Positions 41,609-50,756 of a stretch of 64,000 bases of DNA are shown in pieces. How positions within the stretch are numbered: the stretch's first letter is position 1; the number at the start of each line of letters is the position of its first letter. The position numbers were made by a program, and so were the translations under genes. Under the pieces are notes generated by a model. That model saw only the letters and a program-made list of their open reading frames with translations. It did not search any database and was not told the DNA's origin. Source of the stretch: Desmonostoc vinosum HA7617-LM4 (GTDB taxonomy: Bacteria; Cyanobacteriota; Cyanobacteriia; Cyanobacteriales; Nostocaceae); assembly GCA_019359515.1 (NCBI GenBank), contig JAHHHC010000016.1:62001-126000 (forward strand). Direction: 5' to 3'.

Positions 41609-42612
41609 AATCTTACCACCACTTTGCCGCTATTTTGACCATTCAGCAAGTATTCTACAGCATCAGGGATAGATTCTATGCCATGAAACTGGGCAGGCTC
41701 AACAGCAACTTTGAGTTTACTGGTGTAGAACAGATTTAACAGGCGATCGCGTGCCTCTGCCATATACTGTTGATAATGAGGCATGAGAAAACCACGAACA
41801 GAAGCGGCTTTCCAAAATAGCTGGTGATAGATACGCGGTTGGGTAACTGGTTGTGGGTTTTTCCCATATTCAGAAATGTAACCAATTACAACTAAGCGTC
41901 CGCGCACCGCTAAATTTTCAACGCAAATATCAAATACTTTTGTTCCCACACAATCAAAAATTAGATTAATGCCATTGGGATATTCTCGCTTGAGGACTTG
42001 ATTGAGGTCTTCTTGATGATAATTGATAATGCGATCGCACCCTAATTCTCTTAGCAACTGTGATTTAACCTCAGAACTACAAGTACCAATAACATGATTC
42101 CCTGCTAATTTTGCTAATTGCACTGCAATATGGCCTGTCCCTCCTGCCGCCGCCGTCACCAAAACAACTTCTTGGTTTCTCATCTCTCCCACTTGTTCCA
42201 GTGCCACCAAAGCAGATACACCCGTAGGCATGAGAGTCAGCACCTCTGGTGTTGCTTCCCGCACGTGAAGCGCTAAATTTGCCTCAATTACCTGATATTC
42301 ACGATAGCCGCCACCACGGACGGTAGTTACCACAGCATCACCAACTCGGAAATCTTGAACATGATCTCCAACTGCTGCGACTTCTCCTACAGCTTCCACA
42401 CCCAAATCAAAGGGAGGAATTAAATTAACATAAGGAACATCACCACGACAAAGTAAAGTATCAAAACCACCATTAATACCAGCGAATTTGTTTTGAATTA
42501 AAAGTTGATTACCAGCAGGTTTAGCAATAGGAACTTCAACAATTTCTACAGCCGATTTAAAATCTTGGTTAAGTCGCTTTGCTATCAACTTTTTGTAAGT
42601 TTTCGTCTTCAT
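41605..42612 (-). CDS. Quinone oxidoreductase-like MDR-family protein
   Basis: The 335-residue protein belongs to the medium-chain dehydrogenase/reductase superfamily: an N-terminal GroES-like domain (NKFAGINGGFDTLLCRGDVP; FDLGVEAVGEVAAVGDHV) and a Rossmann domain with VTAAAGGTGHIAVQLAKLAG. The Cys and His zinc ligands of alcohol dehydrogenases are absent, so it is a zinc-free NADPH:quinone or enone reductase type. A role in reducing an alpha,beta-unsaturated carbonyl would fit the island. Its stop overlaps that of the RidA gene; upstream lies a repeat-filled gap. Confidence 0.86.
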   Translation of the reverse strand: MKTKTYKKLIAKRLNQDFKSAVEIVEVPIAKPAGNQLLIQNKFAGINGGFDTLLCRGDVPYVNLIPPFDLGVEAVGEVAAVGDHVQDFRVGDAVVTTVRGGGYREYQVIEANLALHVREATPEVLTLMPTGVSALVALEQVGEMRNQEVVLVTAAAGGTGHIAVQLAKLAGNHVIGTCSSEVKSQLLRELGCDRIINYHQEDLNQVLKREYPNGINLIFDCVGTKVFDICVENLAVRGRLVVIGYISEYGKNPQPVTQPRIYHQLFWKAASVRGFLMPHYQQYMAEARDRLLNLFYTSKLKVAVEPAQFHGIESIPDAVEYLLNGQNSGKVVVRF

Positions 42613-42689
42613 ATCCCCATACTTCTCCTTCTCCTGTCGGAGACGCTAACGACTCCGCTCAGTACAAGCTCCCAATTTCCCACTCCCTA

Positions 42690-43481
42690 TTACAAAGCTT
42701 TATCCCACTCTAATTGATGAGCTAAACCATACTTAATAAAATCCTCTACTTTAGCTTGATCACTCTTGCCAAAAACACCTAAACTATAAGGATTATCTTG
42801 CATCCGTTGTGTGACTTGCTCTTGTTCAAAGCGGATCACTTCCTCTCTAGGCAGATCCGGTTTAAAAAAGTCTACAACCAAGACAGTTCTATCGTAATTT
42901 GTGTAATTATGTGGGCAATGTGGATAGCTATGATCTAAAACCATAAACTGCCCTTCATCCCAATAAAGCTGCTCATGACATATTTTCATAGCCACATCCC
43001 CCTCTGGCACAATCAATCCTAGATAACCACGATTCATATGAGGGTTATAGTTAACATGCAACTTAATATCCAAGCCTGGATGAAATGTACCAAAATACAC
43101 ATTTCTGATGATATTATTGTCCAAATTTACTTGTTCTATAACCTGAGCCAAATTTGAGAAATATTTTTCTCTTAATACCAGTGCTTTTTTTGATGTCTCA
43201 TCTAGCCCATAATCAGGATACTGTATTTGATGCACCCGAATGTATTCTTCAATAAACAAGCCTTGAAATAAAATCCCAAAAGCACTGTATTTTGAATCAC
43301 CTTTGGTTTTAATCGTTTTACTTTTAGGGCCAAGAACATCATAAGCAAACTTTAACTCCTCAGCAGATGCATACTTAATAAAGTGTGTAAACTCATCTCT
43401 AATCACTTGCCAGTGATCTTGAAAAATGTTGAGAAAAGTAAATTCTTTTGGGTTGATATGATACTCATTAAAAGTTTCCAT
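42690..43481 (-). CDS. Aspartyl/asparaginyl beta-hydroxylase-like protein
   Basis: The 263-residue protein resembles the AspH/LpxO dioxygenase fold, with GTFHPGLDIKLHVNYNPHM, RGYLGLIVPEGDVAM, VLDHSYPHCPHN and DRTVLVVDFF. In AspH the iron is held by two His: one in RMHLGL and one in DSFEHE. Here the second His is in place but the first site reads RGYLGL, with Tyr, although other His residues lie just before it. The 2-oxoglutarate-binding Arg (DRTVLV) is kept. The ATG at 43,481 is preferred over 43,514. The gene is divergent from the hydantoinase-type gene. Confidence 0.7.
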   Translation of the reverse strand: METFNEYHINPKEFTFLNIFQDHWQVIRDEFTHFIKYASAEELKFAYDVLGPKSKTIKTKGDSKYSAFGILFQGLFIEEYIRVHQIQYPDYGLDETSKKALVLREKYFSNLAQVIEQVNLDNNIIRNVYFGTFHPGLDIKLHVNYNPHMNRGYLGLIVPEGDVAMKICHEQLYWDEGQFMVLDHSYPHCPHNYTNYDRTVLVVDFFKPDLPREEVIRFEQEQVTQRMQDNPYSLGVFGKSDQAKVEDFIKYGLAHQLEWDKAL

Positions 43482-43636
43482 GATCTTCTCTTCTAAAAAT
43501 AAATGATTCAACAAAACAAACTCTGCGTCCTTCTGCGGTTTCCTTTGCTACCTGGTGCGTTTAAAAATGCTACTATTTTACGCGAACCTTTACTAAACCA
43601 TAAATTGCTTATATTCATTTTAGTGTGAGGTCTGCT

Positions 43637-45187
43637 ATGCCTGAAACTCCCATATTAGATAAAATTATCAAAAATGTGCGGGTAGTTCGTCCCCATCACG
43701 ATACTGTTGAACTACTTGATTTAGGAATTAAAGATGGGAAATTTGCTCAAATTGCTCCTAATATTAGCCCAGATCAAGGCAAAGAGGTATTTGATGCCCA
43801 AAATTTACTAGGCTTTCCTGGGGTTGTGGATGCTCACATGCACATTGGTATCTATCAACCCTTACCACAAGATGCAGTTACCGAAACCAAAGCAGCCGCA
43901 ATGGGAGGCGTGACAACTAGCCTCAACTACATCCGCACAGGACAGTATTATCTCAACAAAGGCGGCTCCTACCAAGATTTTTTCCCAGAGGTATTAGCAT
44001 TATCCGCAGGGAATTTCTTTGTTGATTACAGTTATCACATTGCACCTATTGCCAGCCAACATATCGATGAAATACCTCTACTGTTTGAGGAATATGGTGT
44101 ATGTTCGTTTAAGATTTTCATGTTTTATGGTGGCTATGGGTTACATGGTTTGTCAGATCAACAAAACCTCTTTTTGATGATTAATAAAGAGGAACGCTAC
44201 GACTTTGCCCATTTTGAATTTATCATGCGTGGTTTAACTCGCTTGATAACAGAACATCCAGAAGCGCGAGATACTATCAGCTTGAGTTTACACTGTGAAG
44301 TTGCAGAAATTCTCAACGCTTACACTAAAATAGTTGAAAATGATTCTAGTTTGAGCGGACTACGCGCTTATAGTGCAGCACGTCCCCCTCATTCCGAAGG
44401 GTTAGCGATATGCATTGCTTCTTATTTGGCACATGAAACGAACTGTGCAAACATCAATTTATTGCATTTGAGTTCGGCTAAGGCAATGGAAGCAGCTTTG
44501 ACAATGCAAACTGCTTTTCCTCATATCAACTTTCGGCGTGAGGTTACTGTCGGACATCTGCTATTAGATGTCGATACTCCCACTAGAACTTGGGCAAAAG
44601 TCAATCCCCCTATCCGTCCCCGTGCAGATGTGGAATATTTATGGCGAGCAGTACTTAACCATCAAGTAGATTGGATAGTTAGTGACCATGCTTGCTGTTC
44701 TGCTGAACAAAAAATCAGTGCAAAAGATCCGAATAATATTTGGTTAGCAAAGTCTGGTTTTGGTGGTACAGAATATTTGCTTTCTGGCGTATTTAGTGAA
44801 GGTAGCAAGCGGGGAATGTCTTATGATCACATGGCTAGGCTACTATCTTGGAACCCATCACGGCGTTTTGGTTTATTAGAAAAAGGTGACATTGCCATTG
44901 GCTATGATGCTGATTTGGTGTTGTTAGATCCCAGTGAAACTTTTGTAGTACGTGCTGCTGAGTCGGAGTCACAACAAGGTTACACACCCTTTGAAGGAGT
45001 GGAGTTAACTGGACGAGTCAAAACTACCTTTTTGCGGGGGAGGAGAATTTACGATCGCGGACAGATACTTGGTGTTCCTAGTGGAGTTTATTTAAACCGC
45101 AGATCGGAGTGTCTGGGGCAGGGGGCAAGGGGCAGGGCAGGCAGGGGAGTCAACCGCCCCACCCACAATGATACAGCTGGCGAATAG
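43637..45187 (+). CDS. Dihydropyrimidinase/hydantoinase-type amidohydrolase
   Basis: The 516-residue protein keeps every metal-site residue of the cyclic amidohydrolases: DAHMHIG, the carbamylated Lys in FKIFMFYGG, His in LHCEVAEI, His in LLHLSSAKA, and Asp in VSDHACC. It should hydrolyse a cyclic amide, ureide or lactam. The ATG at 43,637 has GTGAGG six bases upstream and is preferred to a GTG at 43,625. The last 28 residues (from about residue 489) are low-complexity Gly/Arg/Ala-rich sequence encoded by a GGGGCAGG-type repeat, so the C-terminus has been altered. A MITE begins five bases after the stop. Confidence 0.9.
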   Translation: MPETPILDKIIKNVRVVRPHHDTVELLDLGIKDGKFAQIAPNISPDQGKEVFDAQNLLGFPGVVDAHMHIGIYQPLPQDAVTETKAAAMGGVTTSLNYIRTGQYYLNKGGSYQDFFPEVLALSAGNFFVDYSYHIAPIASQHIDEIPLLFEEYGVCSFKIFMFYGGYGLHGLSDQQNLFLMINKEERYDFAHFEFIMRGLTRLITEHPEARDTISLSLHCEVAEILNAYTKIVENDSSLSGLRAYSAARPPHSEGLAICIASYLAHETNCANINLLHLSSAKAMEAALTMQTAFPHINFRREVTVGHLLLDVDTPTRTWAKVNPPIRPRADVEYLWRAVLNHQVDWIVSDHACCSAEQKISAKDPNNIWLAKSGFGGTEYLLSGVFSEGSKRGMSYDHMARLLSWNPSRRFGLLEKGDIAIGYDADLVLLDPSETFVVRAAESESQQGYTPFEGVELTGRVKTTFLRGRRIYDRGQILGVPSGVYLNRRSECLGQGARGRAGRGVNRPTHNDTAGE

Positions 45188-45191
45188 AGGA

Positions 45192-45339
45192 TAAGCTAAT
45201 AATCATTCAAATTGCATCCCCGCGTCTCCCCTTAAGCGCGTCCTCCGAAGTTTGCTCAACGGGGGGAACCCCCGCACGCAACTTCTCTTTGCGTCTTTCT
45301 GAGGCAAAGGATTATGCAAGTTAAAGGCAGATTAGCTTA
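45192..45339. mobile_element. MITE-like element, copy 2 (inverted)
   Basis: This 148-bp element has termini TAAGCTAAT (45,192-45,200) and ATTAGCTTA (45,331-45,339). Its reverse complement matches the element at 26,766-26,914 almost base for base apart from a change in the central GC-rich hairpin. It sits between the hydantoinase-type gene and the first alpha/beta hydrolase gene. Confidence 0.85.
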
Positions 45340-45426
45340 TGACCCCTCGTTTGCACGACAGACCCCAACACAAAACTTGGCGGTTATAGAACCGAGAGAC
45401 TTAAACCCACGGAATTAGTTAAAAAA

Positions 45427-46245
45427 ATGAGCCAACGTATCAACAGAGCTTTTTTAGACACAGAGGATGGACAAATTCTTTACCGTATAGGTGGAGAAGG
45501 TGAACCCATACTTTTACTGCACATGACTCCTCGCAGTAGTGACGAATTTCGAGAATTGATGCCTATTTTGGCTACCAAAAAATTAGTAATTGCAATGGAT
45601 TTGATGGGGTTAGGCGATTCTGACAGGCCCCCTAGAGTTTATTCAGTTGCAGACTATGCTAAAAGTGCGATCGCGCTGTTGGACGAATTAGGCATAAAAA
45701 AGACAAGCATTTTTGGTAGTGTTACAGGGGGTTATATTGCAGGAGAAATGGCAGCAACTTACCCCCAAAGAGTTGAAAAACTCATTCTCTGCAATGTATA
45801 TGGATTTGATAAAAAAGAAACAGACAATATTTTAAAGAGATATTCTCAAGGGTTTCAAGTAAAAGAAGATGGCTCTCACCTGATGGAAAGATGGTTAGCT
45901 CGTGTCAGTTATGTCGGCACAGGGGAGTTAAATCACCGTTGTGTTTTGGATGATTTAAAAACTTTTAACTCTCCTGTATATCCCGGTTTGGCTGTGGCAA
46001 ACTACTGTCTTTCTGCCCCAGAAAGATTTCGTTTGATTAAGTGCCCTACTTTGATTTTGTCAGGGGAAAAGGGGTTAGAACCATTAGAAAAAGTTGGTTT
46101 AGCCAAAGCTGAAAATCAACTTTGGCTCAGGGAAGTAATTTCTGATAGCCAAAGGGTTGAAATCGAAGGCGGAACCCTTTGGATGATCAATCAAATGCCA
46201 GAAGAAGTATTAAAAGTAGTGACTGATTTTCTGGAAAACCAGTAA
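45427..46245 (+). CDS. Alpha/beta hydrolase-fold protein A without canonical Ser/His
   Basis: The 272-residue protein has the alpha/beta hydrolase layout: ILLLHMTPRSSDEF where HGxP is usual, then MDLMGLGDSDRP, then the elbow. The elbow reads FGSVTGGYIAG, with Val where the nucleophile Ser normally lies (GxSxG). The C-terminal segment EGGTLWMINQMPEEV has Thr where catalytic His is expected. Either it is a non-classical enzyme or a pseudoenzyme. It is the first of a tandem pair with the gene at 46,262, and the pair may form a heteromer. No ribosome-binding site is obvious. Confidence 0.8.
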   Translation: MSQRINRAFLDTEDGQILYRIGGEGEPILLLHMTPRSSDEFRELMPILATKKLVIAMDLMGLGDSDRPPRVYSVADYAKSAIALLDELGIKKTSIFGSVTGGYIAGEMAATYPQRVEKLILCNVYGFDKKETDNILKRYSQGFQVKEDGSHLMERWLARVSYVGTGELNHRCVLDDLKTFNSPVYPGLAVANYCLSAPERFRLIKCPTLILSGEKGLEPLEKVGLAKAENQLWLREVISDSQRVEIEGGTLWMINQMPEEVLKVVTDFLENQ

Positions 46246-46261
46246 GTAATTGTGCAAAATC

Positions 46262-47092
46262 ATGAATACTCAACTACCAAAGATTAAACGAGCTTTTTTA
46301 GACACAGAAGATGGACAGATTCTTTATCGCATCGGTGGCGAGGGTGAACCCATACTTTTACTGCACATGAACCCCCGCAGTAGTGATGAATATCGCGAAC
46401 TCATGCCTATCCTTGGTCAACACAGACGAGTCATAGCAATGGATTTGATGGGATTTGGTGATTCGGATCAACCACCCAGAATGTATACAATTGCCGACTA
46501 CGCGAAAACAGTGATCGCTCTTTTAGATGAATTAGGTATAGAAAAAACAAGCATTCTGGGAAACCACACAGGTGCTTTTGTCGCTGGAGAAGTAGCAGCA
46601 ACTTATAGCGAGCGCGTCACCAAAATTATTTTAGGTAACGTAGCTGGTTTTGGTGAAGGAGGACAAACAGAGCTATTCAGAAGATTTGATGAAGGTTTTA
46701 AAATTAAAGAAGATGGCTCTCACCTGATGGAAAGATGGTTAGCCCGTTCTCGATACGTAGGTTCAGCCGAATTAAATCACCGTTGGGTTTTAGATGATTT
46801 AAAATGTTTTGGTCATCCTTTGTATGCAGTTTGGGCTGTAGGCAATTACTGTCTAGATGCACCAGAAAGATTTCGTTCCATTGAGTGTCCAACTCTCATT
46901 ATCTGGGGAATTGATGATGTCAAAGAATTTGAAAAACTGAGTTTAGCAAAAGCTAGCGATCGCTATTTTCTTTCTCAAGCAATTCCTCATGGCAAAGTCG
47001 TTGAATTTGCCAAAGGAACAATTTGCATGATGAATCAAATACCTGAAGAAGTAGCGAAGGTAGTAATCGAATTTCTGAACGATTCGGAATAG
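46262..47092 (+). CDS. Alpha/beta hydrolase-fold protein B without canonical Ser/His
   Basis: The 276-residue protein is a close paralogue of the upstream gene product (LDTEDGQILYRIGGEGEP is identical in both). Its elbow reads LGNHTGAFVAG, with His at the nucleophile position; GxHTG elbows do occur in a branch of this superfamily. The C-terminal segment KGTICMMNQIPEEV has Thr instead of the usual His. The ATG at 46,262 is used; an upstream TTG at 46,250 is less likely. Only 16 bp separate it from the first copy, so both are on one transcript. Differences at the elbow suggest division of labour. Confidence 0.82.
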   Translation: MNTQLPKIKRAFLDTEDGQILYRIGGEGEPILLLHMNPRSSDEYRELMPILGQHRRVIAMDLMGFGDSDQPPRMYTIADYAKTVIALLDELGIEKTSILGNHTGAFVAGEVAATYSERVTKIILGNVAGFGEGGQTELFRRFDEGFKIKEDGSHLMERWLARSRYVGSAELNHRWVLDDLKCFGHPLYAVWAVGNYCLDAPERFRSIECPTLIIWGIDDVKEFEKLSLAKASDRYFLSQAIPHGKVVEFAKGTICMMNQIPEEVAKVVIEFLNDSE

Positions 47093-47117
47093 ATTGCCCT
47101 ACTAATTAATGCACCCT

Positions 47118-48506
47118 TTACGCAAGTCTTCGTTTAACTTCCTCTGCCAAGTTTTCTAGTGGCACTTCTACCTGCTCACCTGTTTGCAAATCTTTGAGCG
47201 AGGATTTTTTTGCTGCTGCTTCTTCCGAACCAATAATGACGCAGAATTTAATTCCTTGTTTATCAGCTAACTGAAATTGTTTACCTAAAGGACGCTTCTC
47301 AAAATTAGTCACAACATTAATTCCAGCCTGACGCAAATTTTGAGAAACTTTTAAATAAGTAGGCATCAACTCATCTTGCATATTCACAACCATCACCTGA
47401 GCTGGTGTTGCAGCTAATGTATTTAAAATACCAGCTTTTAATAAGCGACTAATTAAGCGAGTTAAGCCGATAGAAATCCCTACACCGGGCATTTTTTCGC
47501 CTAAAAATGTTCCTACTAATTCTTCGTATCTGCCCCCAGAACAAATACTACCCAGGGCATCATGTCCTAATAAAGTGGTTTCATAAACTGTGCCTGTATA
47601 GTAATCTAAGCCACGAGCGATCGCTAAATCAATACAAAAGCGATTTTCAGCAACTCCGAGATTACGCACGCCTCTAATTACAGTTTCTAGTTCAGCCACT
47701 CCTAAAATAAATTGCTCTGCCTCTGGTAGATTTTGGGCGAGATGTTTCAATTTACCTAATACCTCATCAACTCCGCCATCAATTTTAATAAACTCAATAA
47801 TCTTTTGAGCTTGATCTACTAAAATACCTTCTTTCTCTAATTCTTGTTTGACTTTATTCTCACCAATTTTTTCTAAAGCATCGATAATACCAATACAGGT
47901 TTTAATCTGATTTTCCGCAATTCCCAATGACTTAAAGAAACCTGTAAGAATTTTGCGATTATTAATGCGAATCCGAAAATCACCGATATTAATCGCCTCA
48001 AATATTTCAGTGATAATTGCAGGCATTTGGGCATCATAGAGTAAGCTAAGTTCACGACGCGCAACAACATCAATATCACACTGACGGAACTGACGAAAAC
48101 GTCCATCTTTTGCCCGTTCACCACGAAAAACTACATCCATTTGATAGCGGGCAAAGGGAAAGGTTAATTCATTTAAATGGCGGGCAATATATGCCGCTAA
48201 AGGAACCGTTTGGTCAAACTTTAATGCTCTTGCTTCTGAACCTGTTTCGCCTGCTTTATCTCTTTCGGCTTGTCGATTGGGTGGCAGGATAGGAACAATA
48301 CCATAAATGATATTATCACCTTGATTACCTTTAGCTTGTAGCACTTCTAAACGTTCTACTGCGGGTGTTTCAATTGGTGTAAACCCATAGCTTTCAAAAA
48401 CTCTCCGAATGGTATCGAGTAAATATAATTCCAACCGCTTTTCGCTAGGCAGAAATTCTGGAAAACCGCTGGGTGTAGAGAAGTTAATTTTGTCGCCTTT
48501 TGCCAT
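47118..48506 (-). CDS. hisS: Histidyl-tRNA synthetase
   Basis: The 462-residue protein is a class II HisRS: motif 2 is FRGERAKDGRFRQFRQCDID, the His-binding motifs are LDYYTGTVYE and GGRYEELVG, and an anticodon-binding domain ends the protein (VMVVNMQDELMP; KRPLGKQFQLADKQGI). It charges tRNA-His. The sequence starts MAKGDKINFSTPSGFPEFLP, an N-terminal extension that differs from the short E. coli-type form. If the genome has a second hisS, this could be an auxiliary copy attached to the metabolic island. It lies 18 bp downstream of the small gene at 48,525-48,971, so both are probably on one transcript. Confidence 0.93.
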   Translation of the reverse strand: MAKGDKINFSTPSGFPEFLPSEKRLELYLLDTIRRVFESYGFTPIETPAVERLEVLQAKGNQGDNIIYGIVPILPPNRQAERDKAGETGSEARALKFDQTVPLAAYIARHLNELTFPFARYQMDVVFRGERAKDGRFRQFRQCDIDVVARRELSLLYDAQMPAIITEIFEAINIGDFRIRINNRKILTGFFKSLGIAENQIKTCIGIIDALEKIGENKVKQELEKEGILVDQAQKIIEFIKIDGGVDEVLGKLKHLAQNLPEAEQFILGVAELETVIRGVRNLGVAENRFCIDLAIARGLDYYTGTVYETTLLGHDALGSICSGGRYEELVGTFLGEKMPGVGISIGLTRLISRLLKAGILNTLAATPAQVMVVNMQDELMPTYLKVSQNLRQAGINVVTNFEKRPLGKQFQLADKQGIKFCVIIGSEEAAAKKSSLKDLQTGEQVEVPLENLAEEVKRRLA

Positions 48507-48524
48507 ATTTGTACTTTGTTTGTC

Positions 48525-48971
48525 TTATCTTAATCTTTCTTCTTGAATGAGGGTACGTTGATAGATTTGCTGATTTTTAAACCAATGCCAAGTGCGGGCA
48601 CGATGATTATTGTCAGCACTAATTTGGATCATTTCATATAATTCCATTTCTGGAGCCGTCTTATAAGTGAACCATAAAATAATGGTAGAGTTGCCTGTTT
48701 CCCAGGCTTTTCCGTCAATGCGGTCTGTATCAAACCAAAGTGCTTTATCTTTATAAATTCCTGGAAATTCATATTCTTCCCGTTTGCCATCAGACCATTT
48801 ATATCGGTTAATTTGGTAGTAGGAATGAGAACTATTTTCTGGAAATTGACAGGTTAAATGAGACTCATATCTATCAATAACTTTTCCTGCTGTGTCAACA
48901 ATTGTATATGTACCCGTCCAGTCACCTTCATGACGAACAAGTATGGGCATTTCTTCTCGAATATTAGACAT
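48525..48971 (-). CDS. Small lipocalin-like (DUF3598-like) protein
   Basis: The 148-residue protein is a run of alternating beta-strands (DWTGTYTIVDTAGKVIDRYE; SYYQINRYKWSDGKREEYEF; NSTIILWFTYKT; RARTWHWFKNQQIYQRTL) consistent with a lipocalin-like barrel; it resembles cyanobacterial DUF3598-type proteins. This fold includes bilin lyases of the CpcS type, so binding of a tetrapyrrole or other hydrophobic ligand is possible, but nothing in the sequence proves it. The ATG at 48,971 has AAGGAG eight bases upstream. It probably heads a transcript with hisS. Confidence 0.6.
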   Translation of the reverse strand: MSNIREEMPILVRHEGDWTGTYTIVDTAGKVIDRYESHLTCQFPENSSHSYYQINRYKWSDGKREEYEFPGIYKDKALWFDTDRIDGKAWETGNSTIILWFTYKTAPEMELYEMIQISADNNHRARTWHWFKNQQIYQRTLIQEERLR

Positions 48972-49023
48972 AATCAAACTCCTTGAGAGTAAATTTGCTT
49001 TGATATTTGTACTTGTTTGTGTA

Positions 49024-49146
49024 GGCAGGGAGTGGGGAGTGGGGAGTGGGGAGTGGGGGGAGATGAGGGAGATGAGGGAGATGAGGGAGACGCGGGGACG
49101 CGGGGACGCGGAGAATAAATAATTACGAATTACGAATTACGAATTA
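49024..49146. repeat. STRR arrays reaching the aldehyde dehydrogenase stop codon
   Basis: Successive arrays of GGGGAGT, GAGGGAGAT, GGGGACGC and AATTACG units fill the region between the lipocalin-like gene and the aldehyde dehydrogenase gene. The final AATTACG array (about 49,122-49,146) overlaps the last codons of the dehydrogenase gene on the minus strand. Confidence 0.88.
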
Positions 49147-50555
49147 TCAAACCACCAAGGGTCATTGGCGGGGTTCGTTTTAATTAAAAAGGCTTTTTTG
49201 CGCGTGAATCTTTTCAAAGCTGCTGCACCCATACGTGAACCTCCTATGCCGGAGAATTTAAAAGCGTTTTTCTCTCCTTCGTGCATGATGGCGGTGAGTG
49301 CAGCATCATTAATACTAATAGCACCTGCATCTATTTGTTGGGCTACTGCTAAAGCTTCTGTTTCTGACTCAGCAAATACAGCCGCGCTTAGTCCATACAT
49401 TGAGTCATTTGCTAAATACACTGCTTCCTCTGTTGTGGCAAAGGACATCACCGGCATGATGGGGCCAAATGTCTCTTCTGTCATCACTTTCATTGAATGA
49501 TCTACTTGAGTGAGAACTGTGGGACGACACCACCAACCGCCACCTAATTCTTCAACTTTACCACCGCAGTGAATTACTGCACCTTTAAATATTGCATCTT
49601 GAAGATGATCATTAATAATTGCTGCTTGTTTTTCAGCAATGATGGGGCCAATTTCTCCACTGTCAACGGTGGGATATGCTAGCTGAAGGCGAGAAGCTTT
49701 AGTTATCAGTTGGTGATAGAATTGCTCAAAAATGGCATCAGCAACGTAAATTCGCTCAATTGACAGGCATGATTGTCCTGTATTGACGACTGAACCCCAC
49801 AAAATTGCTGATGTTGCTAGTTCTAAATTGGCTGATTCTAAAACGATCGCAGCGTCTTTTCCTCCTAATTCTAAAAAAGCTGGAATAAATCGCCTAGCAG
49901 CAACCTCAGCCACTTTCCGTCCCGTAGCTACACTACCTGTAAAGCAGACTAAATCTACATATTCAATCAAAGTCGCTCCAGTTTCACCCGCTCCCTCAAC
50001 AAAAGTTAATACATCGCGCAATTTGGGCACAGCATTAAGCGCTGTAATTAACGGTGCTACGAAACGGGGAGTAATTTCACTTGGTTTAACAATCACCGCA
50101 CAACCCGCCAGCAATGCCGGAATGGTATCAATTGTAGATAGCAACAGTGGAAAATTCCAAGGACTGATGACTCCCACCAAAGGATAGGGAACTGATGTTT
50201 GTTGCAGGGCGATAAATGGGATAGATGTGTTTCTTGCTGATTCTTGTAGTAAATCTGGTGCTAACCCACACCAGCGATCAATACTGGAGAGAAAAGAATC
50301 GATTTCTAGTATGGAGATTGATAATCTACCTGTATCATTTACCAAAGCCTCTGTTAAGCGATCGCGCCCTAATAATATAGCTTGCTTCCACTGCTGTAAA
50401 GCTTCAATTCTCCCCTCTAACCCAAGCTGCTGCCAACGTACTTGCGCTCGTCTTGTACGGCTACACTGCTGTGCCAACAACCTTGAAGGTGGTGGTATAA
50501 TTACGTAGTCTAATTTTCCTGTCCTTGGGTTGCGGACTTCCATTGGTTCGGTCAT
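49137..50555 (-). CDS. Aldehyde dehydrogenase
   Basis: The 472-residue protein is a complete NAD(P)-dependent aldehyde dehydrogenase. It shows VGVISPWNFPLLL, KPSEITP, FTGSVATGRKV, the catalytic Glu in LELGGKD and the catalytic Cys in GQSCLSIERIYV. Unlike several neighbours it retains all catalytic residues. It oxidises an aldehyde to an acid, with an unknown substrate. Its end borders an AATTACG repeat array. A 201-bp repeat-rich gap separates it from the nitrilase-like gene upstream on the same strand, so they may or may not share a transcript. Confidence 0.92.
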   Translation of the reverse strand: MTEPMEVRNPRTGKLDYVIIPPPSRLLAQQCSRTRRAQVRWQQLGLEGRIEALQQWKQAILLGRDRLTEALVNDTGRLSISILEIDSFLSSIDRWCGLAPDLLQESARNTSIPFIALQQTSVPYPLVGVISPWNFPLLLSTIDTIPALLAGCAVIVKPSEITPRFVAPLITALNAVPKLRDVLTFVEGAGETGATLIEYVDLVCFTGSVATGRKVAEVAARRFIPAFLELGGKDAAIVLESANLELATSAILWGSVVNTGQSCLSIERIYVADAIFEQFYHQLITKASRLQLAYPTVDSGEIGPIIAEKQAAIINDHLQDAIFKGAVIHCGGKVEELGGGWWCRPTVLTQVDHSMKVMTEETFGPIMPVMSFATTEEAVYLANDSMYGLSAAVFAESETEALAVAQQIDAGAISINDAALTAIMHEGEKNAFKFSGIGGSRMGAAALKRFTRKKAFLIKTNPANDPWWFDNS

Positions 50556-50756
50556 TTGTTATGGAGAATAGGGAATGGGGACGCGGCGACACGGAGAAAA
50601 CTTCTCTCACCGATGCCCGGTTGGTGAGTTTCGGCTACGCGGTAATCGAGCGAAGTCGAGATTCAACTACCGCGTACCCCTTTGGGGAAGCAAGCTACGC
50701 GTAGCGTCTGTGACACCAGAAGTCGAACCACATCTCCACATACTCGCAACTTGTCA
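50556..50756. repeat. Dispersed repeat between ALDH and nitrilase-like genes
   Basis: The gap contains a mosaic typical of the window (GGGGACGCGGCGACACGGAG; GTTGGTGAGTTTCGGCTACG; AAGCAAGCTACGCGTAGCGT) and no convincing ORF. Confidence 0.65.

Noticed and set aside
49024-49146. CRISPR-like array of regularly repeated units
   Set aside because: The units are contiguous heptamers and nonamers without spacers, so they are STRR repeats.
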